From Sphingomonas sp. NFR15 (GTDB taxonomy: Bacteria; Pseudomonadota; Alphaproteobacteria; Sphingomonadales; Sphingomonadaceae): DNA of 64,000 nucleotides. The position numbers and the translations under genes are program-made. This document shows positions 20,245 to 31,285 of the stretch, piece by piece (the stretch's first letter is position 1; the number at the start of each line of letters is the position of its first letter). The notes below the pieces were generated by a model that saw only the letters and a program-made list of their open reading frames with translations, searched no databases and was not told the origin of the DNA. The stretch spans positions 811,753 to 875,752 of the forward strand of contig NZ_FMWX01000001.1 in the NCBI RefSeq assembly GCF_900103265.1. The letters are read 5' to 3'.

Positions 20245-21290
20245 GCCGGTACTCCAACCCGCACGAGCATGAGATAGCCCGACACGAGGAAAACGAAGAT
20301 CAGCGACATCGGCAGGAAGATTTTCCAGCCCAGCCGCATAAGCTGGTCGTAGCGATAGCGCGGGACGGTCGCCTTGACCCAACTGAAGAGGAAGAAGAAC
20401 GCCGCCATCTTGAGCAGCAGCCAGATGATGCCCGGCACGACGTACAGGAAGCCGATGTCGAGCGGCGGCAGATAGCCGCCCCAGAACAACGTCGCGTTGA
20501 GCGCGCACATCAGGATGACGTTGGCATATTCACCGAGCCAGAACAGCGCGAAGCTCATCGACGAATATTCGGTCTGATAGCCGGCGACGAGCTCGCTCTC
20601 CGCCTCGGTCAGATCGAACGGCGCGCGCTGCGTTTCGGCGAGCGACGAGATGAAGAACACCACCGCCATCGGGAACAGCAGCGGGTTCGCCCAATGCCCG
20701 TTGAGGAAGCCGTAATAGCCCTTCTGGTTTTCGACGATCGCGCCGAGATTGAAGCTGCCCGAATAGAGCACCACCGAGATCAGCACGAAGCCGATCGCGA
20801 CTTCATAGCTGACCATCTGCGCCGCCGCGCGGATCGCCGAGTAGAAGGGATATTTCGAGTTCGACGACCAGCCCGCCAGGATGATGCCGTACACGCCGAG
20901 CGACGAGGCGGCGAGCACGTAGAGCAGCGCCACGTTGATATTGGCGACCGAGGCATCGCGCGCGAACGGCACCACCGCCCACACGATCAGCGCGACCGTG
21001 AAGGTGATGATCGGCGCGAGCAGGAACAACGTCTTGTTCGCGGCGATCGGGATGATCGTCTCTTGCAGGAAGACCTTGAGACCGTCCGCGAACGATTGCA
21101 GCAGCCCGAACGGACCGACCACATTGGGCCCGCGCCGCAGCGCCATCGACGCCCAGATCTTGCGATCGACGTAGATGATCATCGCGACGGCGAGCATCAG
21201 CGGCAGCGCGATGACGAGAATGTCGATCAGCGTCGCGACGAACCACGCCCAGCCGAACGGCAGGCCGAGATAGGTGAACCAACTGGTCAT
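20241..21290 (-). CDS. nuoH: NADH-quinone oxidoreductase subunit H
   Basis: 349-aa membrane subunit that forms the quinone chamber at the junction with the peripheral arm. [30 protein letters not shown] and [23 protein letters not shown] are diagnostic, and about eight helices are present. It overlaps nuoG (upstream) and nuoI (downstream) by 4 nt each, so it is tightly coupled. Confidence 0.97.
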   Translation of the reverse strand: MTSWFTYLGLPFGWAWFVATLIDILVIALPLMLAVAMIIYVDRKIWASMALRRGPNVVGPFGLLQSFADGLKVFLQETIIPIAANKTLFLLAPIITFTVALIVWAVVPFARDASVANINVALLYVLAASSLGVYGIILAGWSSNSKYPFYSAIRAAAQMVSYEVAIGFVLISVVLYSGSFNLGAIVENQKGYYGFLNGHWANPLLFPMAVVFFISSLAETQRAPFDLTEAESELVAGYQTEYSSMSFALFWLGEYANVILMCALNATLFWGGYLPPLDIGFLYVVPGIIWLLLKMAAFFFLFSWVKATVPRYRYDQLMRLGWKIFLPMSLIFVFLVSGYLMLVRVGVPA

Positions 21291-23286
21291 TCGGCCGCCT
21301 CCGCGAAATCCTGGCCGTGGAGAATTTCGGCCGAGCAGCGCTGCATCGTCGGGCTGGCCCGGCAGATCGCGTTGGTCAGATAGAAGTCCTTGATCGGATA
21401 GCTGACCTCACCCGAGCCGGCTGCGTCGAGCGACGGCGGGTTCCAGGCGAAGGTCTTGAGGCCGAGCGTGGCGAGATCGGGCGTATCGACGCCCATCGCC
21501 GCGCGCAGCTCGTCGAGCGTGTCGAACGGCAGCGTGTGGCCGAGCACCGCCGACAGCGCGCGCAGAATCGTCCAGTCCTCGCGCGCATCGCCCGGCGGGA
21601 ACACCGCGCGATCACCGCGCTGCACGCGCCCTTCGAGGTTGACGTAGGTGCCCGACTTCTCGGCGTAGCTCGCACCGGGCAGCACCACATCGGCCGCCGC
21701 CGCGCCCTTGTCGCCGTGATGCCCGATGTAAACCTTGAAGCTGCCGGCGAACTTCGAGAAATCGACTTCGTCCGCGCCGAGGAAGAACGCGAGCTTGGGG
21801 TTCGCCGCCGCCACATCGGCGATGCCGCCCTTCTGCGCGAAGCCGAGCATCAGCCCGCCGTTGCGCGCCGCCGCCGCGTGCAGCACGTTATATCCGTTCC
21901 AGCCGTCGCGGACGAGATTGAGCGTCTTGGCCAGCGCCAGCGTCGCGCCGTGGCCGCCCTTGAGCGCGGCGCCACCGACGATCACCATCGGCCGTTTCGC
22001 GGAATCGAACGCCTGCGCGACCTCTTCGGGCAGCTTGCCGAGCAGCGACAGATCGTTTCCGAGCCACGTCGCCCGATAGGTCAGGTCGACTTCCGGGCCG
22101 ATCGCGAAGACCTTCGCGCCCTTCTTGATCGCCTTGCGGATCCGCGTGTTCACCAGCGGCGCTTCCCAGCGAAGGTTGGTGCCGACGAGCAGGATCGCGT
22201 CCGCCGTTTCGGTGCCGGCGATGGTGGTGTTGAAATTGACCGCGGCCAGGCTCGACGTGTCGTAATCCATGCCGGTCTGGCGGCCTTCGAGCAGGCTCGA
22301 GCCCATCGACGCGAGCAGCGCCTTGGCGGCGTACAGCGTCTCGCAGTCGACCAGATCGCCGTGGATCGCCGCGACGCTGCTACCGGCGTCAACCGCCTTG
22401 ATCGCCGCGAATGCCTCATCCCAGCTCGCCGCGACGAGCTTGCCGTCCTTACGGACGTACGGCCGGTCGAGCCGCCGGCGGACCAGACCATCGACCGCGT
22501 GGCGGGTCTTGTCCGAGGCCCATTCCTCGTTGACGTCGTCGTTGATGACCGGGAGCGCGCGCAGCACCTGCCGCCCGCGCGAGTCGAGCCGGATGTTGGT
22601 GCCGACCGCGTCCATCACGTCGATCGTCAGCGTCTTGCGCAGCTCCCACGGGCGCGCCTCGAACGCATAGGGCTTCGAGGTGAGCGCACCGACCGGGCAC
22701 AGATCGACGACATTGCCCGACAGCTCGCTCGTCACCGCATGTTCGAGATACGAGGTGATCTGCATGTTCTCGCCGCGATAGACCGCGCCGATCTCCTCGA
22801 CCCCGGCGACTTCCTCGGCGAAGCGGATGCAGCGCGTGCACTGGATGCAGCGCGTCATCACCGTCTTGACGATCGGCCCCATATATTTCTCGGTGACCGC
22901 GCGCTTGTTCTCGTCATAGCGCGAATGGCCGCGACCGTAAGCGAGGCTCTGGTCCTGCAGGTCGCACTCGCCGCCCTGATCGCAGATCGGGCAATCGAGC
23001 GGATGGTTGATGAGCAGGAACTCCATCACGCCTTCGCGCGCGTTCTTCACCATCGGTGAGTTGGTGAAGATTTCCTGCTTGTCGGCGGCCGGCAGCGCGC
23101 ACGATGCCTGCGGCTTGGGCGGCCCCGGCTTCACCTCGACCAGGCACATCCGACAATTGCCGGCGATGCTGAGGCGCTCGTGATAACAGAAACGCGGGAT
23201 TTCCTTGCCCGCGAGCTCGCACGCCTGAAGCACGGTCGCGCCCTGCGGCACCTCGACTTCGACGCCATCGACTTTGACTATCGGCA

Positions 23287-23287
<1 letters not shown>
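21287..23287 (-). CDS. nuoG: NADH-quinone oxidoreductase subunit G
   Basis: 666-aa peripheral-arm subunit. The N-terminal ferredoxin domain has Cys34, Cys45, Cys48 and Cys63; the next motifs ([20 protein letters not shown] and [18 protein letters not shown]) hold N4 and N5 ligands; the rest is a molybdopterin-oxidoreductase-like domain without a cofactor. The frame runs back into nuoF to 23545, but ATG 23287 ([18 protein letters not shown]) fits the family and overlaps the nuoF stop as TAATG. Confidence 0.97.
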
Positions 23288-24590
<1,303 letters not shown>

Positions 24591-24591
<1 letters not shown>

Positions 24592-24764
24592 CAGAAGCGC
24601 CCCCCCTTGTTCTTCGTAAGCGCGAGATAGATGACCACGCCGATCGCGATCACGATGACCGGGCCAAGCAGCGCGAAGGTCAGCTTGAGCAGCCAGCCGA
24701 GCACGACGATCCCGCCGATGATCGCCAGGATGGTGACGATGAGGTTCTTATCGCGCTGGCTCAC
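24591..24764 (-). CDS. Small membrane protein encoded between nuoE and nuoF
   Basis: 57-aa reading frame starting at GTG 24764, whose GTGA overlaps the nuoE stop; its own TGA overlaps the nuoF ATG (TGATG). It starts [20 protein letters not shown], has two hydrophobic stretches (about 8-25 and 29-49), and ends in a basic tail, KNKGGRF. The coupling at both ends supports translation. No family is recognised; a complex I assembly or membrane-anchoring role is only a guess from position. Confidence 0.8.
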
Positions 24765-25432
24765 GACGCCCACTCCCCGCGATAATCGTGGTTCTCGTCG
24801 ACCATCTGCTTGAGGCTGGTCGGGCCGCCGGCGGGGCACGAATCGCGACGCCCGGTCTGCGATCCCGGCGTCACCGCCCTGCCCTCGGCCAGCGCCTCGA
24901 GCAGCGCGGTGGTCTTGTCGTAATCGAGATCCTCGAAATTGTCGTCGTTGATCTGGACCATCGGAGCGTTCGCGCAGGCGCCGAGACACTCGACCTCGGT
25001 CAGCGTGAACAGGCCGTCCGGCGTGGTGTGGCCCTTCGAGAGCCCCTTGTTCTTGCACGCCGCGAGCACATCGTCCGAGCCGCCGAGCAGGCACGGCGTC
25101 GTCCCGCAGACCTGGACGTGATATTTGCCGACCGGCGCGAGATTGAACATCGTGTAGAAGGTCGCGACCTCGAACACGCGCATGTACGGCACGCCGATCT
25201 GGCGCGCGACATATTCGATCACCGGCACCGGCAGCCAACCCTGCGTCTGCGTCTCCGCGCCGACCTGACGCTGCGCGAGATCGAGGAACGGGATCGACGC
25301 CGATTGCTCGCGGCCCTTCGGGTAGCGGGCGAGGATCTCGTCGGCCTTGGCCTGGTTCTCGGGCGTCCACGCGAACGCGCCCCAGCGCGCGCGGGTCTCT
25401 GCCTCGTCTGGGATCTTTGGGGCGTCGGCCAT
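24761..25432 (-). CDS. nuoE: NADH-quinone oxidoreductase subunit E
   Basis: 223-aa thioredoxin-like [2Fe-2S] subunit next to NuoF. Cluster ligands lie in VQVCGTTPCLLGG and VECLGACANAP. The N-terminal helical part (WTPENQAKADEILARYPKGREQSA) is typical; a roughly 50-residue C-terminal extension beyond the ferredoxin fold is common in alphaproteobacteria. Its start overlaps the preceding SnoaL-like ORF stop (TAATG) and its stop overlaps the following small ORF (GTGA). Confidence 0.96.
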   Translation of the reverse strand: MADAPKIPDEAETRARWGAFAWTPENQAKADEILARYPKGREQSASIPFLDLAQRQVGAETQTQGWLPVPVIEYVARQIGVPYMRVFEVATFYTMFNLAPVGKYHVQVCGTTPCLLGGSDDVLAACKNKGLSKGHTTPDGLFTLTEVECLGACANAPMVQINDDNFEDLDYDKTTALLEALAEGRAVTPGSQTGRRDSCPAGGPTSLKQMVDENHDYRGEWAS

Positions 25433-25770
25433 TACCGGATGAACTCCACGCGGTCGACCTTGTCGCCGACGAACGAATAGATGGACATGACTTCAAACGT
25501 CTCGCCGCCGGGCGCGCGCGAGACGTCCTCGTGCAGCACGACGGTATCGCCGAGGACGTAGGATTTGAGGATCTCCGCGCGATTCTCGGGGAATTGCGCG
25601 AACATCGCCTTGAGGCCCGCGCGGACGCCCTCCTTGCCCTCGCGCAAGACCGCGCCGCGATACATGGCTTCGCAGGCGGTGTCGGTCATATGCTCGACAT
25701 AGCCGTCCGCATCCTGCGCGTTGTAGAGCGCGATCATGCGGTGGGTGGTCTCAAGCCGCGGGTCAGTCAT
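25432..25770 (-). CDS. SnoaL/NTF2-like protein encoded inside the nuo operon
   Basis: 112-aa protein with the cone-fold pattern of NTF2/SnoaL proteins: N-terminal helix with MIALYNAQDADGYVEHMTDTACEAMYRG, then strands HEDVSRAPGGETFEVMSIYSF and GDKVDRVEFIR. Members bind small ligands or act as isomerases, but no catalytic residues can be assigned. It overlaps the upstream small ORF by 8 nt and nuoE as TAATG. ATG 25770 is preferred over the longer frame from 25806. A role in complex I is inference from position. Confidence 0.82.
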   Translation of the reverse strand: MTDPRLETTHRMIALYNAQDADGYVEHMTDTACEAMYRGAVLREGKEGVRAGLKAMFAQFPENRAEILKSYVLGDTVVLHEDVSRAPGGETFEVMSIYSFVGDKVDRVEFIR

Positions 25771-25945
25771 GGCGCGCTCGCATGCGCGCGCCGCGCTGCG
25801 CGACATAGGCGGTCCACAGCGCCGAACCGAGACCGGCGACGATCATGCCGGCGCCCGCGTGAAGCTGCCCGACCGCGAACGCGGCGGCGGCGATCGCCAA
25901 CGCCACGGCGACGAACACCCACGTCGGGAACACCGCGCCGCTCAC
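25763..25945 (-). CDS. Small two-helix membrane protein encoded after nuoD
   Basis: 60-aa frame starting at GTG 25945, where GTGA overlaps the nuoD stop. Two hydrophobic segments (about 5-25 and 31-48) are followed by a strongly basic end, [11 protein letters not shown], so the tail is probably cytoplasmic. Its stop lies 8 nt inside the following SnoaL-like gene. An in-frame GTG at 25954 would add three residues. Family unknown; the overlaps argue that it is expressed with complex I. Confidence 0.75.
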   Translation of the reverse strand: MSGAVFPTWVFVAVALAIAAAAFAVGQLHAGAGMIVAGLGSALWTAYVAQRGARMRARHD

Positions 25946-27177
25946 CGGTCGCACTCGCCGAACACGATGTCCATCGCGCCGAGGATCGCGGTGGTGTCGG
26001 CGAGCATGTGACCCTTCGACATGAAATCCGCCGCCTGGAGGTGCGAGAAGGCCGTCGGGCGGATCTTGCAGCGGTACGGCTTGTTCGAACCATCGGCGAC
26101 CAGATACACGCCGAACTCGCCCTTCGGGCTTTCGGTGGCGACATAGACGTCGCCGGCGGGGACGTGGAAGCCCTCGGTGTACAGCTTGAAGTGGTGGATC
26201 AGCGCTTCCATCGAGCGCTTCATCTCGCCGCGCTTGGGCGGCACCACCTTGCGGTCAAGGCTCGCGATCGGCCCTTCGGGCATCTCGTTGAGGCACTGGC
26301 GCATGATCCGCGCCGACTGGCGGACCTCCTCGACGCGCACCATGAAGCGATCGTAGCAGTCGCCGCGCGTGCCGACCGGCACCTCGAAGTCCATCTTGCC
26401 GTACACGTCGTACGGCTGCGCCTTGCGGATATCCCAGGGGATGCCCGAGCCACGGATCATCGGGCCGGAGAAGCCCCATTTGATCGCGTCCTCGCGGCTC
26501 ACCGTCGCGATATCGACGTTGCGCTGCTTGAAGATGCGGTTGTCGGCGACGAGGCTGATCGCATCCTCGAACAGCCGGGGCAGCCGCGTGTCGAGCCATT
26601 CGCCGATATCGGTGAGCAGCTTGAGCGGTACGTCCTGATGCACGCCGCCGGGACGGAAATAGGCCGAGTGCATGCGCGCACCCGAAGCGCGCTCGAAGAA
26701 ATTGAGGCAGTCCTCGCGGATCTCGAACAGCCACAGGTTCGGCGTCATCGCGCCGACGTCCATGACGTGCGAGCCGAGGTTGAGCATGTGGTTCGAAATG
26801 CGCGTCAGCTCGGCGAAGAACACGCGAAGATATTGTGCGCGGATCGGCACTTCGAGGTCGAGCAGCTTCTCGACCGCGAGCACGTAGCTGTGCTCCATGC
26901 AGAGCGGCGAGCAATAATCGAGCCGGTCGAAATACGGCAGCGCCTGCATGTAGGTCTTGTATTCGATCAGCTTCTCGGTGCCGCGGTGGAGCAGACCGAC
27001 GTGCGGATCGACGCGCTCGATGATCTCGCCGTCGAGCTCCAGCACCAGACGCAGCACCCCGTGCGCGGCCGGGTGCTGCGGGCCGAAGTTGATCGTGTAG
27101 TTCTGGATGTCGATATCGCCGAGCGTGGGATCGGCCGCGTCGGTGACGCCCTCCAGCTTTTCGAGATAGTCGCTCAT
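25942..27177 (-). CDS. nuoD: NADH-quinone oxidoreductase subunit D
   Basis: 411-aa 49-kDa-type subunit that forms the quinone pocket with Nuo[23 protein letters not shown], the [10 protein letters not shown] region and the C-terminal DPVFGECDR-like DIVFGECDR are diagnostic. NuoC and NuoD are separate genes here, as in other alphaproteobacteria. The frame continues upstream through nuoC to 27753; ATG 27177 ([11 protein letters not shown]) overlaps the nuoC stop by 4 nt. Confidence 0.97.
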   Translation of the reverse strand: MSDYLEKLEGVTDAADPTLGDIDIQNYTINFGPQHPAAHGVLRLVLELDGEIIERVDPHVGLLHRGTEKLIEYKTYMQALPYFDRLDYCSPLCMEHSYVLAVEKLLDLEVPIRAQYLRVFFAELTRISNHMLNLGSHVMDVGAMTPNLWLFEIREDCLNFFERASGARMHSAYFRPGGVHQDVPLKLLTDIGEWLDTRLPRLFEDAISLVADNRIFKQRNVDIATVSREDAIKWGFSGPMIRGSGIPWDIRKAQPYDVYGKMDFEVPVGTRGDCYDRFMVRVEEVRQSARIMRQCLNEMPEGPIASLDRKVVPPKRGEMKRSMEALIHHFKLYTEGFHVPAGDVYVATESPKGEFGVYLVADGSNKPYRCKIRPTAFSHLQAADFMSKGHMLADTTAILGAMDIVFGECDR

Positions 27178-28001
27178 AGGTTCTGCCCCTTGCCCGGCGT
27201 CGGCGTCACGTCGGGGTTCTGCGGCTTCGGCGTCGCGTCGGGCTCGGCCTTGCCCGCGCCGGTCTGCGCCGGGGTTTCGGTGGTCTTGGCCTCGGTCGGC
27301 GCGACCTTGGCGGATTGCGCGGCGTCGGCCTTCTGGATCTCGTCGGCCTTGAGCGGGGTCGGCGCACCCTTTTCCTCGGGGAGCTTGGCCTTCTCGTCGC
27401 CGGGGAGGATATATTCCGCACCCTCCCACGGGCTCATGAAATCGAAATTGCGGAAATCCTGCGCGAGCTGGACCGGCTCGTACACGACGCGCTTGGCCTC
27501 TTCCGAATAGCGCACCTCGACATAGCCCGTGAGCGGGAAGTCCTTGCGCTGCGGATGGCCGCGGAAGCCGTAATCGGTGAGGATGCGGCGGAGATCGGCG
27601 TTGCCCGAGAACAGCACGCCGTACATGTCGTACACCTCGCGCTCGAGCCATCCGGCGACCGGCCAGATCCCGGTGACCGACGGAACCGGCAGCGTGTCGT
27701 CGGTGCGGACATGCACGCGAATGCGATGGTTGCGCGTCAGCGAGAGCAGGCAATACACGACCTCGAAGCGCTCGACCCCGCGATCGGGATAGTCGACGCC
27801 GGCGATTTCCATGAGCTGCTGATATTCGAGGCCGGGCGTGTCGCGCAGCGCGGTCATCGTCTCGACCAGGCTGTCACGCGCGACATGCAGCGCGACTTCG
27901 CCGACCAGATCGGTCGCGAGATCGAGCCTGGCGCCGAGCGCGGCGGTCGCCGCCTCGATCACACCGTCGTTGGCGGTGTACGCTGGTGCGGGCGCCCTCA
28001 C
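27174..28001 (-). CDS. nuoC: NADH-quinone oxidoreductase subunit C with low-complexity tail
   Basis: 275-aa 30-kDa-type subunit. The core carries [10 protein letters not shown]-like [22 protein letters not shown], the signature [27 protein letters not shown] and [18 protein letters not shown]. From about residue 205 the protein continues in an Ala/Pro/Lys/Thr-rich tail ([18 protein letters not shown] ... [10 protein letters not shown]) of unknown use. GTG 28001 overlaps the nuoB stop (GTGA); the upstream frame to 28172 lies inside nuoB. Confidence 0.95.
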   Translation of the reverse strand: MRAPAPAYTANDGVIEAATAALGARLDLATDLVGEVALHVARDSLVETMTALRDTPGLEYQQLMEIAGVDYPDRGVERFEVVYCLLSLTRNHRIRVHVRTDDTLPVPSVTGIWPVAGWLEREVYDMYGVLFSGNADLRRILTDYGFRGHPQRKDFPLTGYVEVRYSEEAKRVVYEPVQLAQDFRNFDFMSPWEGAEYILPGDEKAKLPEEKGAPTPLKADEIQKADAAQSAKVAPTEAKTTETPAQTGAGKAEPDATPKPQNPDVTPTPGKGQNL

Positions 28002-28543
28002 CGTTCCACCGTTCCCGAGCGGCGAATCTTCCGCTGCAACTGCATGATCCCGTAGAGCAACGCTTCCGCGGTCGGCGGGCAGCCCGGCACATAGATGTCG
28101 ACCGGCACCACGCGGTCGCAACCACGCACGACCGAATAACTGTAATGATAATAGCCGCCGCCATTGGCGCACGAACCCATCGAGATGACGTATTTGGGCT
28201 CGCTCATCTGATCGTACACGCGGCGCAGCGCCGGCGCCATCTTGTTGCAGAGCGTGCCCGCGACGATCATCACGTCCGACTGGCGCGGTGACGCGCGCGG
28301 TGCGGCGCCGAAGCGCTCGAGATCATAGCGCGGCATGTTGACGTGGATCATCTCGACCGCGCAGCACGCGAGGCCGAAGGTCATCCACCAGAGCGAGCCG
28401 GTGCGCGCCCACTGGAACAGCTCCTCGGTCGAGGTGACGAGGAAACCCTTGTCGGTCAGTTCGCCGTTGAGCCCGTCGAAGAAGCTCTGGTCGGGCGGCA
28501 GCATTACGTCGCCGCGCGCGGGGCGGGTGAGTTCTACTCCCAT
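27998..28543 (-). CDS. nuoB: NADH-quinone oxidoreductase subunit B
   Basis: 181-aa PSST subunit holding cluster N2, the last iron-sulfur cluster before quinone. The ligands are in [21 protein letters not shown] and [17 protein letters not shown] 28543 ([13 protein letters not shown]) lies 10 nt inside the end of nuoA and has GGAG upstream; the longer frame to 28774 is nuoA read in the wrong frame. Confidence 0.97.
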   Translation of the reverse strand: MGVELTRPARGDVMLPPDQSFFDGLNGELTDKGFLVTSTEELFQWARTGSLWWMTFGLACCAVEMIHVNMPRYDLERFGAAPRASPRQSDVMIVAGTLCNKMAPALRRVYDQMSEPKYVISMGSCANGGGYYHYSYSVVRGCDRVVPVDIYVPGCPPTAEALLYGIMQLQRKIRRSGTVER

Positions 28544-28920
28544 TCGAGAGCTCCCTTCTTCCAGGCATAGACGAGGCCGAGCGCCAGTTCGCCGATGAAC
28601 ACCATCATCGCGATCCACGCGGTCCAGCTCGCCCAGCCGCCGAACTTGAAGACGCTGACCGCCCATGGATAGATGAAGGCCGCCTCGAGATCGAAGACGA
28701 TAAACAGGATCGCGACGAGATAGAAGCGCACGTCGAACTGGCTGCGCGGATCTTCGAACGCGGGGAAACCGCATTCATACTCGCTGAGCTTTTCAGGACT
28801 GGGCTTGTGCGCTCCCGTCAGCCGGCCGACGATGATCGGCAGGACGACAAAGGCGGTGGAAAGCGCCAGCGCCACGCCGAGGAACAGCAGGATCGGCAGA
28901 TATTGCAGCGGATCGAACAA
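28534..28920 (-). CDS. nuoA: NADH-quinone oxidoreductase subunit A
   Basis: 128-aa subunit with three membrane helices; [47 protein letters not shown] is reduced here to its key parts YECGF and FDLEAAF, both diagnostic. No ATG gives the right N-terminus: TTG 28920 ([15 protein letters not shown]) is the best family match, with GAGAA before it. An ATG at 28989 would add a 23-residue hydrophilic leader. First gene of the complex I operon. Confidence 0.88.
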   Translation of the reverse strand: MFDPLQYLPILLFLGVALALSTAFVVLPIIVGRLTGAHKPSPEKLSEYECGFPAFEDPRSQFDVRFYLVAILFIVFDLEAAFIYPWAVSVFKFGGWASWTAWIAMMVFIGELALGLVYAWKKGALEWE

Positions 28921-29039
28921 TGGGGTTCTCGCAGGTGCGAAGTGGATGACCGGGGCTTTAGGACGATGGTTTCGGCCGGGCAAGGGCATCGGACGGTGAG
29001 AATGAATCGCAACAAGCGACACACGCCCGACGCGCGCCG

Positions 29040-29095
29040 TCGACGCCCGCTCATACGCCGCTAAGCGCTTGTATGCTTTAACATTTCTCAACAAT
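29040..29095 (-). promoter_or_regulatory. AT-richer candidate promoter region of the nuo operon
   Basis: Just below the suhB terminator hairpin, the minus strand reads TTGTTGAGAAATGTTAAAGC then ATACAAGCGC, the only AT-rich stretch before nuoA. I cannot fix a -35/-10 pair with confidence, but the operon promoter most likely lies here or in the following 100 nt. Confidence 0.35.
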
Positions 29096-29120
29096 CGCGG
29101 GGGCGCGGACGGCCCCCGCG
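29096..29120 (-). terminator. Hairpin after suhB
   Basis: Perfect 9-bp inverted repeat CGCGGGGGC / GCCCCCGCG with a 7-nt loop begins 5 nt after the suhB stop. No U-run follows, so termination strength is uncertain. Confidence 0.6.
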
Positions 29121-29125
29121 CCCGA

Positions 29126-29938
29126 TCAGCGCAGGGCGCCCGCGATCAGCTTGTGAAGGCGTGATTGCAGCGCGTCGTTCGCCGCGAGAAATTCGTTGCG
29201 TTCCATCATCTTGTCGCCACCGCGGAAATCGGTGACGAACCCGCCGGCTTCCTTGACGAGCAGCATCCCCGCCGCAACGTCCCACGGCTTGAGACTCGAT
29301 TCCCAGAAGCCGTCGAACCGACCCGCCGCGACCCAGGCGAGATCGAGCGCCGCCGAGCCGAGCCGGCGGATGCCGGCCACTTCGGGTGCGACCGCGCCGA
29401 AGATGCGGCTCCACTGGGCGAAATCGCCGTGGCCGAGAAACGGGATGCCGGTCGCGATCACCGAGTCGGCAAGATCGCGGCGCGCCGAGACGCGCAGACG
29501 CTGCTCCTGCACCCAGGCGCCCCGCCCCTTCTCGGCCCAGAAGCTCTCGTCGGTGAGCGGCTGATAGACCACGCCCGAGGTGACTTCGCGCTTGCCGTTC
29601 GCCATCGGCTCCTCGACCGCGATCGAGATCGAGAAGTGCGGGATGCCGTGGAGGAAGTTGGTGGTGCCGTCGAGCGGATCGACGATGAAGCGCGGCTTGG
29701 ACGGATCGCCGGCGATCTCGCCGCGCTCTTCCATCAGGAAACCCCAGTCCGGCCGCGCCTTGGACAGTTCCTCGTAAATCGTCTGCTCGGCGCGCTGATC
29801 GGCCATCGAAACGAAATCGGCCGGGCCCTTGCGGCTGACCTGGAGATGCTGGACCTCGTTGAAATCACGCCGCAGCCGTGGCGCGGCCTTGCGCGCGGCG
29901 CGGTCCATGACGGTGAGAAGGCCGGAATGGGATGGCAT
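29126..29938 (-). CDS. suhB: Inositol monophosphatase family protein (SuhB-like)
   Basis: 270-aa Mg-dependent phosphatase of the IMPase fold. [27 protein letters not shown] (metal site and catalytic loop) and [17 protein letters not shown] are all present. SuhB dephosphorylates inositol-1-phosphate and in some bacteria also binds RNA polymerase in rRNA antitermination; which role applies here cannot be read from sequence. It follows efp by a 113-nt repeat-filled gap. Confidence 0.92.
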   Translation of the reverse strand: MPSHSGLLTVMDRAARKAAPRLRRDFNEVQHLQVSRKGPADFVSMADQRAEQTIYEELSKARPDWGFLMEERGEIAGDPSKPRFIVDPLDGTTNFLHGIPHFSISIAVEEPMANGKREVTSGVVYQPLTDESFWAEKGRGAWVQEQRLRVSARRDLADSVIATGIPFLGHGDFAQWSRIFGAVAPEVAGIRRLGSAALDLAWVAAGRFDGFWESSLKPWDVAAGMLLVKEAGGFVTDFRGGDKMMERNEFLAANDALQSRLHKLIAGALR

Positions 29939-29946
29939 TGTTCATT

Positions 29947-30050
29947 CTCCTCCCCTCCCGCTTGGCGGGAGGGGTCGGGGGAGGGCCAGTCAACACACGC
30001 GAAGCTGGAGACACGCCCTCCCCTAGCCCCTCCCGCAAGCGGGAAGGGGA
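29947..30050. repeat. GC-rich paired palindromic repeat
   Basis: Second copy of the element at 553-660: CCCCTCCCGC-TTGG-CGGGAGGGG facing CCCCTCCCGCAAGCGGGAAGG across about 50 nt. It fills the space between efp and suhB on the same strand. Confidence 0.75.
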
Positions 30051-30051
30051 A

Positions 30052-30615
30052 TTAATCCGCGCGCTTCACATAGGTCTGTTCGTACACGTCGACGACGATG
30101 CGCGTGCCCGCGCCGATATGCGGCGGCACCATCACGCGCACGCCATTGTCGAGCACCGCCGGCTTGTAGCTCGACGAGGCGGTCTGCCCCTTCACCACCG
30201 CATCGGCCTCGACGATCGTCGCTTCGATCTGCGAGGGCAATTCGACCGAGATCGGGCGCTCGTCGTAGAGTTCCATCACGACATCCATGCCGTCCTGCAG
30301 AAAGGCGGCGGCATCGCCGAGGATGCCGGCGTCGAGCGTGATCTGCTCGTAATTGTCCTTGTCCATGAAAGTCAGCGCGTCGCCGTCGCGGAACAGGAAC
30401 TGGAAATCCTTGGTGTCGAGCCGGATGCGCTCCACCGTCTCGGCCGAACGGAAGCGGACGTTGTTCTTGCGGCCGTCGATGAGGTTCTTCATCTCGACCT
30501 GCATGTACGCGCCGCCCTTGCCGGGCTGGGTGTGCTGAATCTTGACGGCCTTCCAGATGCCGCCTTCATATTCGATGATATTGCCGGGACGGATGTCCAC
30601 GCCGCTGATCTTCAT
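30052..30615 (-). CDS. efp: Elongation factor P
   Basis: 187-aa EF-P, which enters the ribosomal E site and relieves stalling at polyproline. It begins [19 protein letters not shown] and has the three beta-barrel domains; the tip loop is PGKGGA with Lys33, so modification would be lysine-type (not the arginine-rhamnose type). The C-terminal [28 protein letters not shown] is characteristic. No EpmA/EpmB gene lies in the window. Confidence 0.96.
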   Translation of the reverse strand: MKISGVDIRPGNIIEYEGGIWKAVKIQHTQPGKGGAYMQVEMKNLIDGRKNNVRFRSAETVERIRLDTKDFQFLFRDGDALTFMDKDNYEQITLDAGILGDAAAFLQDGMDVVMELYDERPISVELPSQIEATIVEADAVVKGQTASSSYKPAVLDNGVRVMVPPHIGAGTRIVVDVYEQTYVKRAD

Positions 30616-30657
30616 TGGATGTACCTGTGGAAAGAGCGAAGGCTGCGGGCTTTAGCC

Positions 30658-31284
30658 TCAGCCGCCCGATCCGGCAACCCGCCGCCCGGTGAGATGTGGG
30701 AACGGATCGACATCCTCGCCTTCGTACCAATGCTGATCGGGCGTGGTGCGGGTGAGGCCGAAATGGAGGTGGTAATTCCCTGCCCCCGCATCGCCGGTGT
30801 CGCCGACATAGCCGAGCGGATCGCCGGTACGCACGGCCTGCCCCTCATGCAGGCCCGGCGCGTAGCCGGAGAGGTGCGCGTAGTAATAGGTCCAGTCGCG
30901 CGCGGGCGAACGGACATAGACGGTGGTGCCCCCGGCCTTGCTCTCGAACAGCTTTTCGACCGTGCCGGGCGCGGCCGCCGTGACCAAGGTTCCGCCCGCG
31001 GCGGGGATATCGGTGCCGTGGTGCTGGCGCGCGCCATTTTCGCGCGGATCGCCCCAGCTATCGGTGATCTGGCCGCGCGCAACGCCAGCGACGGGGACGG
31101 CGAGCGCCGCCACGCCTGTGCGCGTCGCGTCCGCCGGCGGACCATGCCGCCCGGCTTCCGAACCGGTGGACGTGTCCGATACGGGCGCCTTCGCCGTCGG
31201 CGCGTCGGGAAGGCTCAGCAACCCCAGCCACGCCGCGATCAGCAGCGCGGCCAGCAGGATCAGGATGAGGACGAGCCGCCGCAT
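30658..31284 (-). CDS. M23-family peptidase (LytM-type), membrane-anchored
   Basis: 208-aa protein with an N-terminal hydrophobic anchor (MRRLVLILILLAALLIAAWL), a variable linker rich in Thr/Ala/Pro, and a LytM/M23 domain. The zinc motif is HHGTD (His88, Asp92) with the later HLHFG, so the enzyme looks active on peptidoglycan cross-bridges. It follows the L,D-transpeptidase with only 1 nt between stop and start, so the two are co-expressed. Located in the periplasm. Confidence 0.88.
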   Translation of the reverse strand: MRRLVLILILLAALLIAAWLGLLSLPDAPTAKAPVSDTSTGSEAGRHGPPADATRTGVAALAVPVAGVARGQITDSWGDPRENGARQHHGTDIPAAGGTLVTAAAPGTVEKLFESKAGGTTVYVRSPARDWTYYYAHLSGYAPGLHEGQAVRTGDPLGYVGDTGDAGAGNYHLHFGLTRTTPDQHWYEGEDVDPFPHLTGRRVAGSGG

Positions 31285-31285
31285 G

